From the NCBI RefSeq assembly GCF_010389155.1, contig NC_057763.1, positions 39,724,645-39,788,644 on the forward strand: 64,000 bases of DNA, given 5' to 3'. The stretch is from Erigeron canadensis (taxonomy: Eukaryota; Streptophyta; Magnoliopsida; Asterales; Asteraceae). The position numbers were made by a program, and so were the translations under genes. Shown piece by piece: positions 47,116 through 59,689 of the stretch (the stretch's first letter is position 1; the number at the start of each line of letters is the position of its first letter). Below the pieces are notes generated by a model. That model was not told where the DNA came from. It did not search any database and saw only the letters and a program-made list of their open reading frames with translations.

Positions 47116-49271
47116 CTAACAGCTCAAAGCCTCGTACTTTACGGGTATAGGACGATTAAACCCGGCTTGAGATAACAAGTTCCCAACGACCGCAAGGTCT
47201 CTACAGAACACTCCTTGATATACCGGTGCTGATTTTTTGTTTTCACAATTGTGTTCCTCCGTTGCTGGTTCCGTTTTCATTGGTTCGGGGTAATGATCAT
47301 GGACTTGTTGAGACTGCGTTACATCTTGTAACGCCATAGATGATATCTTTCTATCCTTTTCTGCGGTTTCGTCTTCTAAAATGGTTTTCATCACATTGGT
47401 GTGACCTCGTTGAATCAACCTGTATAGCAACAATGCAGACATATTCGCTCGGTCCCTAATAGAATCTATATCGAGCTCGTCAGCAAACTCACACCGGTCA
47501 ATAAAGCTATTTGACTTATCAGGCTTATGACGTAACATAAGCAACAAATGGGCTCGTTCCAGTTCGGATTTGGAACAACCCCGCCTCAACCCGATTAACG
47601 AATAGTAATCTACATTCCCTGTCTCCCCTGAAGCAATCCTCTGCTTCAACTCATTACTTTTAGACCCTAACGAACACAGCTTCCCCGGTATCTCGCGATA
47701 CCGAACATTTTGCCGTTTCCAAGCCGGCCCGGGCAACTTCCTATCTCTTAAAATCGAATTATACAATAATTTCAAATGTTCAAGATCATGAAGTGAGTCA
47801 GGGAAACACCTAATGGATTCAAACAACGAAGCTCTAGTACTTAACGCCTCGATACACGACGGATATAAAGCTAAAGTCCGATTACAATCCGCGATCGCCT
47901 CGGCAATCCGGCCCGAGGATTGGTAAGCGATGGCCCGGTGCATATAGCATTCGGCCAAAAAACCTTGAGGCGCGCCGCGCCTCCCATCTACAATTTTTGA
48001 AAAATGCCTAATGGATTCGGCGTATAGACCGGCTTCTAAGGCGGCTATGGCTGCAGTTTTACGACGGACTAAAAGCTTGACGTGGCTTAACATGTGACAG
48101 ATGCTTTCTGTCTCTGTTCTTGGAGGCGATGGTGGCTGGGTCCCATCTGTGTAGATCTCTCCAGAGAAGGAAAAGCTGTCGTCTGACCAGCAGACACTTT
48201 CCCGACGAAATGCGGCTGACCGGAGCCGCTTTCCGGTTTGTAGCAACGCCATGGCATCTTCCATTAAGCCTAAATGGCAACACGCCTGACCCAAAACCAG
48301 ATACCTGAAATAGTACGAGTCGACTCGGTTAGGAATCACTGAGTCAAAACTCGGGTTCACAAATATTATACTATTATATTATATAATTTACTAAATTGAG
48401 TTAAGAGTGACATATATTACATAAATAAATGAATTAAAATTTTTACTAAATATATATCATTTTGTTGTCTTGTTATGTAAAGTTTGTGACGTAAATTAGA
48501 AGTAAATCCCTTCAATTATCATCGAAATTGGTAAGGATTTAATTAAAATTGAGAAAATGGAAACAAGAATAAATAAATTAAAAAAAGATATTGAGGTGAA
48601 ATCTCACCTCCATTGACCTTCTTTGTCACAGTTTTTGCCAAGCCCAGCTCTAACTTTTTTCTTCAAATCGGAAACGGAAAAACACTTAAACGACGGTTCA
48701 TCACGGTCCGGCGAGTTACCGCCGGACGACAAAAGCTTAACACGTTCTTTAGTGAGCGGTTGGGAAGAGTTTCCGTCAGAAGAAAGTGAAGAGGTGGAGG
48801 AATAGTCATCAGTTGAAGAAGAATTTGACGACATTTTAAGACTAGGAATATAATCTTGTAACATATCAGCCACGTCTTTATATCTTCTTATGTATAAAAG
48901 AGATCGCGCTTTTAATTCTAACGCCTGTTCACATTTGGGCGATAGTGTTAATGCTGCATCCAATAAATTTATTGCTGTTGCGATATCGTTTCCTTGTTGT
49001 TGTTGATGTGATGAGATTAAAGTCCTTGCGTCTTTTATGTATTTGTCAACCATCTGCAAATACAAAAATATAATAAGTATTATATTATAACTGAATTTAT
49101 GTATGTATGATGAGAATATATAATTAAGATAGAATAGAATGAGAAATAATGAAAGAGTACCTTTTTGTTGGTGAGCCACCAATGTTTTTTTTCAACACAG
49201 CCATGAAAAGGAGAAGCAACCATTGTAGATGTTGATGATGAATAATTAGGAGGAGGAGGATGAATAAGCAT
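47116..49271 (-). CDS. TPR protein with degenerate J-like domain
   Basis: Exons on the minus strand: 49271-49161, 49053-48608 and 48304-47116 (phases 0, then a split Arg codon), 581 aa. The start is ATG at 49271; ATG at 49223 is in frame and could be used instead. TPR-like helices run through about 35-90 and 186-390 (AINLLDAALTLSPKCEQALELKARSL; LGQACCHLGLMEDAM; RAIAYQSSGRIAEAIADCNRTLALYP). A Ser-rich insert separates the two TPR groups. Residues 416-456 form a J-like region, DYYSLIGLRRGCSKSELERA, whose signature reads HKPDK (445-449) instead of HPDK. The C terminus, GVFCRDLAVVGNLLSQAGFN, looks strongly conserved. TPRs usually bind Hsp70/Hsp90 tails. With an altered HPD motif, Hsp70 ATPase stimulation is doubtful, so a scaffold role is inferred. 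Confidence 0.87.
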
Positions 49272-50519
49272 TAATCAATATCAAATATTGATCAAGAAGA
49301 ATTTGGTGAGTGAATGTGAATAAATGATATCAAATGTACGTTGTAAATAAATGGAGGTAGAGAGAGATCTCTCCCTTCGATTTTTAATATTAAAAAAAAT
49401 TGAAATGTTAAAAAGAGAGAGAGAATGGAGAGAGATAGAGGGGAGATGGCTGGGTTTTAAATGTATGTAGGAAGAGGGGATGTGTTTTAATCAAAAGTGC
49501 CAGCTGGGATTTGATCCCTTCTTCCTTCCTTGTATATCATGGCTGGCACTGCCACCATTCATTTTCTCTCCCCCTCTTTTTTTACTTTCTTCTATTCTTT
49601 TGTTACCACAGTAATAATACCCACTCTGATTCCAACCCCACCCTCATTATTACACTTTACTAACTATTACTGTTCACCTTTTTCAATTTTTTTAAACTTT
49701 ATCTATAAAAAATTAAAATTAAAATTAAACACTGGTAGCAAATTTTAAGGCAATGGATATATATTTTCAGAACAAGAAAATATTTTTTTTTTTTACCGAC
49801 CATCTTAATATAACTAAGATTTTGTTATGTATTTATTTGATCTTTATCATTTCATTTTCTCATCATCTTATCTTCTTGTATGGTAAAAAAAACGTATCAA
49901 CATTATGTAAAATATATATCATTTAATAATTTGCCCATTTGAAAATATTGGAGAAACTTGTAGTCATATTAATCAAAACAGCTTATCAACAAAATCTTTG
50001 TTATAAATACTTTGAAATCTCGACATAATTGTTACGAGTATAAATACTTTGAAATCTCGACAAAGTAAATGTTGTATTCATTTACCAATTTCGCAATGTC
50101 AAGTTGTCAATACATCATCAAAATAGATATATCGTCATTGTGTAGAGATTAATGTTCATCGATTTAAATTTAAACGGTAATTTGACTTTTTATTAATATA
50201 AAATATTAAAAATTGACAATTACTCATATTATTAAACATAATGACAATTACTCATATTACACAACTTGTTGCTCATCTTGACACATGTTTAGTCACATCG
50301 TATAAAAATATGATCAATTATTTTATTTTATATATATAAAAAGAGTATAATTATCCTTCTAATCACAATATCATGTAATAATGAATGTATTATAGGTTTA
50401 AACTAAAACTACTTAAAATTGTTCAGTCATTCTGGTTCAAAAAGTTTCATTTGTGCGATTTATCATATTCATATCATTAATAAAACGATATATTTATAAC
50501 TCCATATAAAACATATTGA
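49272..50519. other. 5' flank of TPR/J gene and spacer
   Basis: The first 180 bp, read from the gene, are pyrimidine-rich with CT repeats (AG-rich on the plus strand at 49362-49445), typical of a plant 5' UTR or core promoter. The rest is AT-rich without a gene. Confidence 0.4.
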
Positions 50520-50846
50520 TCTCTCCTATTTTAAAAAATTCAACAAATTTTTATATCCAAAATACCCTTATTTCTTAATCCTAATTTCCATATACACATA
50601 ACTTATACTTTTATACTATTTAATAAACAAAACAACCATCTCTTTAAAAGTTATGGAAGAGTTACCGTTAATGGTTAAATTGCAATATCAGTCATATATT
50701 CAAAATATCTCCACTAAACTTTTATATTAATTACCTTTACATCAATTATTTACACCACTCAACGCCGTCTCTACCACCAGCAGTCGCCTCCACCACCACA
50801 CCATTGCCACCACAACCACTGCCACAGTGTGCGAGAACCGTGCTAG
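50520..50846 (+). mobile_element. Small Helitron
   Basis: A|TCTCTCCTATTTTAAAA at the start; a C/CCA-rich subterminal tract (CCACCACAACCACTGCC); GTGCGAGAACCGTG then CTAG|T at the end. 327 bp, non-coding. Confidence 0.55.
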
Positions 50847-51017
50847 TGTTTTCTATAAATAGCTTTGTAGCTTTTTAAGGACTTGATTATATGACAAGTA
50901 ATTCAACAATTATCTCTTTCAATTTGATTATTTATCATAACAAATGTCGTGATCAAGATATTGAAAAGATTATTGATTGGTTTTAATTAAATATATCATT
51001 TTTCATTATATAAACTA

Positions 51018-51410
51018 CTAGCTTATAAACCCGGGTGATACCCGGGCATATTAAAGATATTAAGAGTATGAAAAAGATAAATATAAAAAACAACACTATT
51101 TACATCTTTATAAAAAGTGACGATAAAATAAAGAACCATACGATTGTGAACATGATATCATTTGAACTTTTTTTAAAAAAAAGTGACCAACACTCGGGCG
51201 AAAATGTATTTACGTAATACAAAAACGTAAAAATGTTGACCAGATTGATGGTGGTTTTACATATTATTTCGTTTACTATACACATATCTAACTGTTATTA
51301 CTGAACTCATAGTAATAAATGATAATAACGAAACACAATTATGAAAACAAAAGTAAATTGGATATAATCAATAATGTACCAGTGGTTTTTTTAAATCATA
51401 CTTACATTGT
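51018..51410 (-). mobile_element. Helitron 3' end, 5' limit unclear
   Basis: On the minus strand, CCCGGGTATCACCCGGG forms a hairpin, followed by TTTATAAG and CTAG|T. No matching 5' TC end was found, so the right boundary is a guess. Confidence 0.4.
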
Positions 51411-51422
51411 AAAAACTGGTAA

Positions 51423-51805
51423 TCTCTTATATAAACAAAACAAAATTGTGATGACATCAATACTTTTTTAAGAAAATCTTATTTGGCATCATTAAACTTT
51501 TTCTTATTAATTATTAATTTTTTCTAAATAATTTATGACATCATATTTAAATTTAAATTTTAAGTCCATTTATTTGAAAGCTTTTAAAACTATGAAGTCT
51601 AGTGTAAAATAAGCATATTGTATAATAATATTTTTTCTGATGTAGAAAAGGTTGAATCTTCTCTTTTAAATATAACAACATTAATAACTTGCCACTAAAA
51701 ATATAGACATTTTTACCTTAGTGGTTTTTCTATGTTTCATTATGATAATAGACATGTATTTACAAAACTTGTTTAGAATATCTGGGTTGAACCCGGGTTA
51801 ATTAG
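51423..51805 (+). mobile_element. Helitron with eroded 3' end
   Basis: A|TCTCTTATATAAACAAAAC start closely matches the start of the minus-strand copy at 52796. The 3' side has CTGGGTTGAACCCGGG then TTAATTAG, with the terminal CTAG apparently lost. Same subfamily as 52441-52796, in opposite orientation. Confidence 0.5.
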
Positions 51806-52277
51806 ACGCCATTGATAAATTATGACATATGGTTGGATAAAAAAAATGTTTTACATTAAGCTTGATTAGGTTTTAGAAAAACTCCATAGTAAAAGGATTA
51901 TCAATAAAAGTTATAAAATGATGTCATAAAACAATTAAATAAAAATAATAATTATTAAAATTTTTTGTGAGGTTGCCATGTAAGATATTTTTGAAAAACA
52001 GTTATGTCATCAAAATATTGTTTTATTTATGTAATAGATAGATTTATTTATACCCGTTTTTTTCATTTGATAAACTTAATATATTTAGTTAAATTTTATT
52101 TTATTATATATTATATTGATTTAATACATAAAAATAAGCATCACTTATTTATTTTAACTTAATAATATACATACATTATTTATAAATTTAATTACTTGAT
52201 ACATTTGGTACTTAATGGAAAAAAAAAAGAACAAATGGTCTTAAATCATTAAAGATTTTTTATTTCAAATCAAATTA

Positions 52278-52915
52278 TCTATACTTCTATATACTATATA
52301 ATAAAAAGAATAACACTTTATTTTTTGAGTGTTGAAAAATATATAATATTTTCATTTAGCACTCCTTAAAATATTTTTACTTATACCACCGCTTAACATT
52401 AATGATGATATTCCACTATCAATCCTTATTTTTGAAAAAACTAGCTAATTAAACCCGGGTTTAACCCAGGTTTTTGAAGTTAAATCGGTTCTGACCCAGA
52501 CATTTTCCGTTCAGATCAATATTAGAAGAAAAAAGTTGAAAAGTTCAAAATTTAAAAAAAAAAAACCGTAAAAGGTTTAATGTTAATGTTGATGACTATT
52601 CATTTATCATTGTATATATAACTAAAGGAAGTAAACATGTTTAAGGTAAAAAAAAAAGCAATAAGAAAATAAAAATACAAAGATTATGATGTCATATCTA
52701 TTTAAATATTATGTTAGCAAAATATGAGGGTTTGTCATGTCATTCTTTTTCTAAAAATAGTTTTTGAAAACAATTTTGTTTTATTAATATAAGAGATTTA
52801 CATTAACCCTTTACATCAATAATATCATTCGACGTCTCATCTACCACCAATAATCATCCTACCACCACATCGTCGTCACCACAACCACTGCCGTATTACG
52901 CGGATAACGTGCTGG
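52278..52915 (+). mobile_element. Helitron carrying a nested Helitron
   Basis: A|TCTATACTTCTATATAC start; CCACCACATCG...ACTGCC subterminal tract; ATTACGCGGATAACGTG then CTGG|T end. 638 bp, of which 356 bp (52441-52796) appear to be another Helitron. No coding capacity. Confidence 0.55.
52441..52796 (-). mobile_element. Nested Helitron, CCGGGTTTAA hairpin subfamily
   Basis: On the minus strand A|TCTCTTATATTAATAAAAC to CTGGGTTAAACCCGGG, TTTAATTAG and CTAG|T. Both flanks fit. It sits inside the larger Helitron on the opposite strand. Confidence 0.55.
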
Positions 52916-52969
52916 TACATATAAGAAGATTGTACAAATTCTGTTTAAGTAAGACTAATTGTAATTATC

Positions 52970-53210
52970 AGTACAAAAATGTGGTACCGGTCCCGGTCCC
53001 AAATAAGGCGGGATCGGGACAGTACCAGGAATCTCGTAGTTCGCGGGATTTTCCCAGTCCCAATCCCGAAAACCATCAAATTTCAATACCGGTCTCGATC
53101 CCACTTGGGACTCAATACCACTTCCCATTACCGGGATCGGACGATACCGGGACGAAACTCGGAACTTGGGATTTTCGGCTCATCCCTAAAAAGTTATACA
53201 GCTTTATATG
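52970..53210. mobile_element. Truncated hAT-like element, palindrome-rich
   Basis: Dense CCGGTCCCGG, ATCGGGA and TCCCGAT words in both directions. The right end, read inward, is TAGGGATGAGCCGAAAA, a common plant hAT-MITE end. No matching left end, so truncated. Confidence 0.4.
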
Positions 53211-53340
53211 GTAACTGGTAAGTCCATACTCCATAGGATTTTACTGGCAATATCCGGTAACAGGTTACGAATCATTTCCATATTTTATTGGGTGGAAAAC
53301 GGATAAATCCCGGAAAATTGCTCTTAGGTAAACGCCTTTT

Positions 53341-53580
53341 GCTTTTTCACCCTTTTTTCTTTTTATACTATATCAGTGTATTTATACATTAACCCAGTCA
53401 TTTTAGCTAAAAGTTTTACATCGTACTATATTACAACTGTGTGAGAAAAATTCTTAAATTGCTTTTTCACCCTTTTTCCTTTTTATATTGTATCAGTGTA
53501 TTTATACATTAACCCAGTCATTTTAGCTAAAAGTTTTACATTGTACTATATTACAACCGTGTGAGAAAAATTCTTAAATG
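53341..53580. repeat. 120-bp tandem duplication
   Basis: Units 53341-53460 and 53461-53580 start GCTTTTTCACCC and differ at only a handful of positions. Not coding. Confidence 0.95.
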
Positions 53581-53967
53581 AAACTTGCAAACCAAATTAA
53601 ACATATCATTAAATTCAAATAATCCGTGCATGTTTTGAACGAAATATTCTTTAAAGACAATGTATTGCGCTATACTATTTTTAGATACAAACTATCAATT
53701 CATTGAACATTTAGTTTGATGTTATTATTTTAAGGAACATAAGCTTTCGATTAATACAAATAATGTTAAATGTATAAGGAAGATGCTATATAGTATAGGA
53801 GAAGATATACAAACCATCCATTTTGATCTATATACATCACAATTACATAATTTAAAACCAATGTTTTAATTTATCACCTCCTACTATAAATAGATATAGA
53901 ATGTAGGTATAGATATAGATATAATGTCGTAACCAAGATTGAATATGAAACGTAGTACAAATTTTCA

Positions 53968-54149
53968 CTAGCCTCGTATCGCTATAAAATAACGATAACG
54001 CCTACATTGTTATGATTTTTAGGATTTTTAAAGGATTTTTTCGATTTTCTAAAAGGTTTTAAGAGTTTTGGCACTTTATATTGATCGGTATCTCACATTT
54101 ATTTACCCTATAGCACCAATGATTTATATTTTTTTAATATATATAAAGA
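53968..54149 (-). mobile_element. Very small Helitron
   Basis: On the minus strand A|TCTTTATATATATTAAAAAAA start (as at 30262), ending TATCGTTATTTTATAGCGATA (hairpin with TATCG/CGATA stem), ACGAGG and CTAG|T. About 180 bp. Confidence 0.5.
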
Positions 54150-54292
54150 TAATGATTGACATTTTGACAATTTAAACCGTTAACGAGCCAAACTACGTAC
54201 TAACTACTAACCGTGTTGACATAACTTGAGATTTAGGACTATAAACGAGACAAAATACTAACCACCACTAACATTGATACTATAAGTCTAAT

Positions 54293-54706
54293 CAATGTTT
54301 AAATACCGGTAAATATCAGGCGGTATTACCGGTACCGGAGACCACGCCGGTATTTTAAGTCCGGTATTTTCACTATTCAATACCGGCCGGTATTTCTGGT
54401 ATTCCCGGTATTTTCAAAAAATAAATTTTGATTTTTTTAAAAAATTATTTTTATGATACTTTAATGTTATTTTTTGTTATTTGTGAACTTTAAAACTTAT
54501 ATTTTGTTATGAAATACATATTTGGAATTATTTTTGAGTAAATTATAATTGCATTTTGACTATTTTTATTAAATTGTAATAAGTTTTGTAGGATTTTTAC
54601 ACAAAAAAATATAATAAATTAAAAATAGTCGTACCGGCCGGTAATACCGGTAACATGGAAAATTTTTCCACGCCGGTATAACCAAAATACCGGTTTTAAA
54701 ACATTG
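54293..54706. mobile_element. hAT MITE with perfect 8-bp duplication
   Basis: Ends CAATGTTTAAA and, read inward, CAATGTTTTAAAACCGG; flanked by AGTCTAAT on both sides (54285-54292, 54707-54714). Subterminal regions are packed with TACCGG and CCGGTA words. 414 bp, no coding frame. Confidence 0.8.
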
Positions 54707-54714
54707 AGTCTAAT

Positions 54715-57700
54715 ATTATTAAAATTAAAAATTTCATAAATAATAAATCTAAAAATGGACAGAATGTTAAAAACTCATTAAAAAATTGATGAAAAATCTT
54801 AAAATACATGACAAAATCTAAATTTTAGAATGATCATTGGCCCTCTTTTCTCCCATGTAGTACCACCCCTGAATACTACAACCCCATTTACGTTCAATGG
54901 TATATGTACACTACCACTAATTTGTTGGGGAAATTCAAGATAACAAACAGATAACCGGATATAAACAATCTTTGAAGGCACGTGATCGCTTTCAGATTGA
55001 ATCAATTTGGCGGTTCACCCAAACTATTTAACCGGATACAATCAAAGATTAAGAAATTTCTGTGTGTATGTATTTGAGAGAAAGAACCAGAAAAGAAGAA
55101 GAAAAAGAATGATCAGAATGTGTTACGGGATTTTGTTTTATCAACAAAAACGACAGTTATTGCAAGGTTTTGAAATTGCCATTTTTAGTCCCTCAAGTTC
55201 CGAAAATTTAATTTTCGGAGGGATTTTTATTATAGCAATTTTTACTCTGCCCCTTGGACCCCGCCAGGGGCTGCCGCCCCTTGGACCCCGCTCCCAGGGG
55301 CGCTGCCCCCGGACCCCCGTAACTTAGGGGCTTTGCCCCTAAGGTCATAATAAATTCAAATAGGCATGCACTGCGCACCACCAATCCTATATGATGCATT
55401 ATTATGACAATACTGATCAAACAAGTTAACCCAATTACACTAAAATATCCAACATAATTAACATATTGATATATTGGTTAGCTTCTAAATTGTTATATTT
55501 TTCTAATTTTGTATTTTGTTAACAATCACCATAATTAATTCTAATTGAAGACGTGACATAAAATATACTCCATAATCGTGACGTAACTTTTCATATTGTA
55601 TGTGAAATATGGCAAATGCATCACAAAAATGCTGCTGAAGTTTTGTTAATGTCACGACACTAGCCATTTTTATTTAAATTTTGAAGGACACGCTTATTAG
55701 TTATTCAAAACAAAGTGGAAAAGAAGCTAATTCTAATGTTAAGCAAACATTACTATAAAAATTACGCACTATGAAAAACTTCTGAGTGTCAGGCCCGAGT
55801 TTCTCAAATAGAAAATGTTTGTATTACTTTTATTTATTGACTAAAAGTTAAACAAAATAATTTACAACATTATATTTCTTTGAAAAAAAATAGTTATTAT
55901 TATTATTAATATCATGATCATAATTATAATTGTACTGAACAAAATTCTACCCCATCTAAAATAACAAACTTTTTTCAAAAGACCTTAGGTTATGTATAAC
56001 TTTAGAGGTGCCCAAGAAAATGTGCAAAAACCATCACATAATACCCCACTTACACCACATTCAATTAAGTTTGAAAGGCTTGCTTTCTCTCCATATAACC
56101 TGAATGTATACGTACTCATTCACCCGTATATAAAACAAAATTGTATAGAAATAGAAGTAATAGTGTGAAGGGCAAAATGGTATATATAGATGAGAATATT
56201 TCTAAGGCAAGGAAGGAAAAAAGCGAGGCTTATCTTGCAAGGCACAGGAATCACGCCCTCTTTTCCCCCCAATATCTTTAGTAGATGGTCATGGGTAGTA
56301 GTAGTAATATTATTCAATTCTTTACGCTTTGGCCTTTGCATTGCTTTTATAATTCATCTCACCAACAGTCCACATCATAATAATTCATCTACACCAAACT
56401 CTTTAATTAATTAGTGAACAAAGCTCATATGAAACCTCGAATAGTCTTATGTTGAATTGAATGGGTAAACGGGAGATTTAGTTCACCATTTGCGGTTGTA
56501 TTTATACTGAGAAATGATATATCATTTTAAGTAGAACTTAGTCAGTATTTGTTACAACGTGATTTTTTTTTTTATCAGATGTCTTCTAGCTAATGTATCG
56601 GTAGGAATTGATCACAAAGTATAGCACAAAAGCTCTTTCGTTTGGTCCTTAGATTATATCAAATGAGTGATCGAACGTAACAAAGTATATTATTTTGTCG
56701 AACAATAAGAGGTAAGTCATCTTCTTAGAAGCTTGTGCTCATGTTGAGAATCAGGGAGCACAAACAAATGATATTTTTGTATAATCATGTTTTCAATTCT
56801 TATTAATCCTGTTTAAAATTAGCGAAAAATATTAATCATTTTCTATCGGCTCTAATTTAGTGTATAGTATTATTAGCAGATATATTTACATTCTTTTTTT
56901 TTTTTCCTTCAATCCTTCTCTCATTTTGATATAACAATGACACATTACTTTTGAAACATTAAACTTAATAAAATATATTCATCGATGTAAAAATTTGTTT
57001 GAATTTATACCCTCGATTCCGTCGATCGGCTATTAGGTCTGTTGGAAATAAAGAGGATTCCTACAATCTCGTGAGAAGTGGCCCACCTACCCATGCCACA
57101 TCAGTTAATGCAGTCCACCCTGTAACCACGTAGCCATCTCGCCATGTGTGACAATGTCCCCATGGATTCCCTATTTAACTTTTGCCCAATTATGAATGAA
57201 TGAAATTGTGTAGTTGTGGACCATTTATGCCCCACTTTGTGTGCTGCCTACAACTGGTTCATATGGTGACTTCAACTTCTTTAATATTCACTCAAAACTT
57301 GTGTGTCCCTATATATGTCAACCTAGGTAGTACAGTAATTCGTATACGATTTTGGCTTGCTAGGTTCGTATAACTTTAGCTAAATCATGTATAGATGTTG
57401 GACCCTAACATGTACACACTACGTTGTAAGAAGTGTTCCATCTTTAAATTGCCCCCGGACCCCGGTGACTATCTCCAATAGTCCAGTGTTATTGATATCT
57501 TTTGTTATTTTTCAACTACCACATCAAACCTCTATAAATTTAAAATTCTACAAATCTTTTAGATTTTATTAAGAAAAATAATAAATCCTCTTAATCAAAT
57601 AGCCTAATAATCCTTCTAATACATTAATAATGTGACATGTGATATCTACTATTCTATTTCCTAATTTTGCCCCCTGATTTTTCCACATGACATAACCTCG

Positions 57701-59171
57701 TACTTAGGAGGATTTTTAGGCTATATAGTTAGGGGGATTAATCATTTTCTTTTTATTAAATCTTACATACATCTTTACATATCATTTTTTAAATAAATAA
57801 ATGTTATGGATATCTAAAAATATGTCTTAAATATGCTATGAACAATGAAAGACAAATAATGATATGAAAAAATTGTGTTAAAAACATCCTATTGGTGAGT
57901 TTTAGTAATGTTTTTAGCTCTTTTTATTGTTTTAATTAAAGTGTTCTTTTAGCAATTTTCGAAATAAAATTTTTATATAACAATTTATATACAAGTACTT
58001 ATCTAGTTGAAAAGTTGAAATGCGTGATAGGAAAGAAATGATTAACGTCTGCCTCACAAAATAATTGAATTAAAACAAACAAATATATACAGGGAGCACA
58101 TTTACAATAGTTTTGGGACCATATATACAGGGAGGTCTAAAACCTTGTACCTAGCCAAAGTAGGTGCCATCTGTTACGAATTACGACAGCTAAGTCTATA
58201 GGATTGATATATGTGGAGCCCTACATAACATTGATAACGACTTGAGGAGTGCATTTTTTAGCTTGGTTTGGAGTTTGGGTGGCTAATGTGGCAACGTACA
58301 ACCACTTAAAGTCTAAAACCAAAAATGTCTCATCCATGTACCCATGATCCTTAATATAGAGAAAATCGTGGACTAGGTGTGCCACTTTAGGGTATACTGT
58401 CCCTTGTACAATCATCTTGTAGATAATTAGTATGTCGTGTGACGAAATTCATCAAAAACACTAATCGCCTGATTTATAGACGAGAACTCATGATTTTCAA
58501 ATATCTTTTTTCGTGAAAAAGCTTTGTGAGATGCTCGAGGGAATATTACTTTAGTAATTTAGTTAGGGCATCTTTAAACAAGTTATAGATTAATCTGAAT
58601 GTTATTTTCTTAATATTAAAGGACAATTGGGAAGTCTGATTTATTCTTCTTTATGATTGTATCGACAAAGGGGAGTTATTACTCACTAATGCCACGTTGC
58701 TTGCATATGTTTTCCTAAGAGCATGCGAAGTGATGACTTCATCGCAGCCTGATTACAATATCTTTGTGTGTGTATATCAAATATCATCAAGGCCGGCTGT
58801 ATAATACTATAATCTTGCAACTTTTCACCAATATACTATCAATAATAGAGAACTTTATTCTGCTTAAACAAGAGGTAAATAACAACCATCGATAAAAAAT
58901 AATATAAAATTGGTATTCCAGGACTTAAAACTCTGAGTTTTTGGGTTCAAATTTTTGTATAAACAAAATGTTTACATGGGTTTCCAAAATAATTAAGTTT
59001 CATCTATAATTGGAGTTGAATATGTAAAACCCATGACGTTGAATCCGAAATTGCCGTTCAAAATAACCTGTTCTCTTTGTCCATTGTGTAGTGAGTGTAA
59101 AGATACAAGCAATCAAAATTGAGTCTCTATGTCAAGAATAGACCGAAAAAAAGGCTTTTGTGTCGTCAGAG
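54715..59171. other. Long gene-free region
   Basis: AT-rich, no supported gene. Within it, 55249-55343 is a GC-rich cluster of GGGGC...GCCCC palindromic words with TTGGACCCCG repeats, and a related CCCCCGGACCCCG word recurs near 57450. Minus-strand frames at 55005-54799 and 58415-58221 are somewhat protein-like but unrecognised and lack gene context. Confidence 0.4.
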
Positions 59172-59689
59172 TAGGGATGACAATGGGACGGGTATTGTCG
59201 GGGATCTCTATCCCCATCCCCATATCCAGTTTTCACTTGTAATCTCCATCCCTGTCGGAAAGTAAATTACATCCCCATACATGTCCCCATCAAGTATTGA
59301 GGATACCTTTTTGAATGAACATAAATTTATCATAGTAAACGATATGTAGGAAAATGTGTTTTCTTTGTATATATAAACTAATATATATGTTAAGTAAATG
59401 TTTAACAAAGTATAACACATGAAAAGTATTAAACAAAAGCTCTAAACTTAAAAATGATTTTAATCTATAGAAAAGAACTTGAAATAATTTTAATAAATAT
59501 ATATAGTATTTTCGGGTTCAGGTACGGGGATCGTGGATTTACGGTTTCTCATCCCTGTCCCCATCTCCATCAGGGAATATATTTACATCCCCATACATGT
59601 CCCCATCTCCGGTCAACTCGGGGATTCCTCAGTAAAATCAGGTGCGGATATCGGATTCCCAATCGGGTACGAGATTTTTGCCATCGCTA
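59172..59689. mobile_element. hAT-type non-autonomous element
   Basis: Left TAGGGATGACAATGGGACGGG; right, read inward, TAGCGATGGCAAAAATC. Flanking octamers CGTCAGAG and TGTCTGAG agree at six of eight bases. Internal CATCCCCAT words occur near both ends. 518 bp, non-coding. Confidence 0.6.

Noticed and set aside
54799..55327. Open frames on both strands near a GC-rich cluster
   Set aside because: No motif; partly an effect of the GC-rich palindromes lacking stop codons.
58221..58415. 64-codon minus-strand frame with somewhat protein-like composition
   Set aside because: No family recognised, no exons around it, and nearby DNA is non-coding. Left as unassigned.
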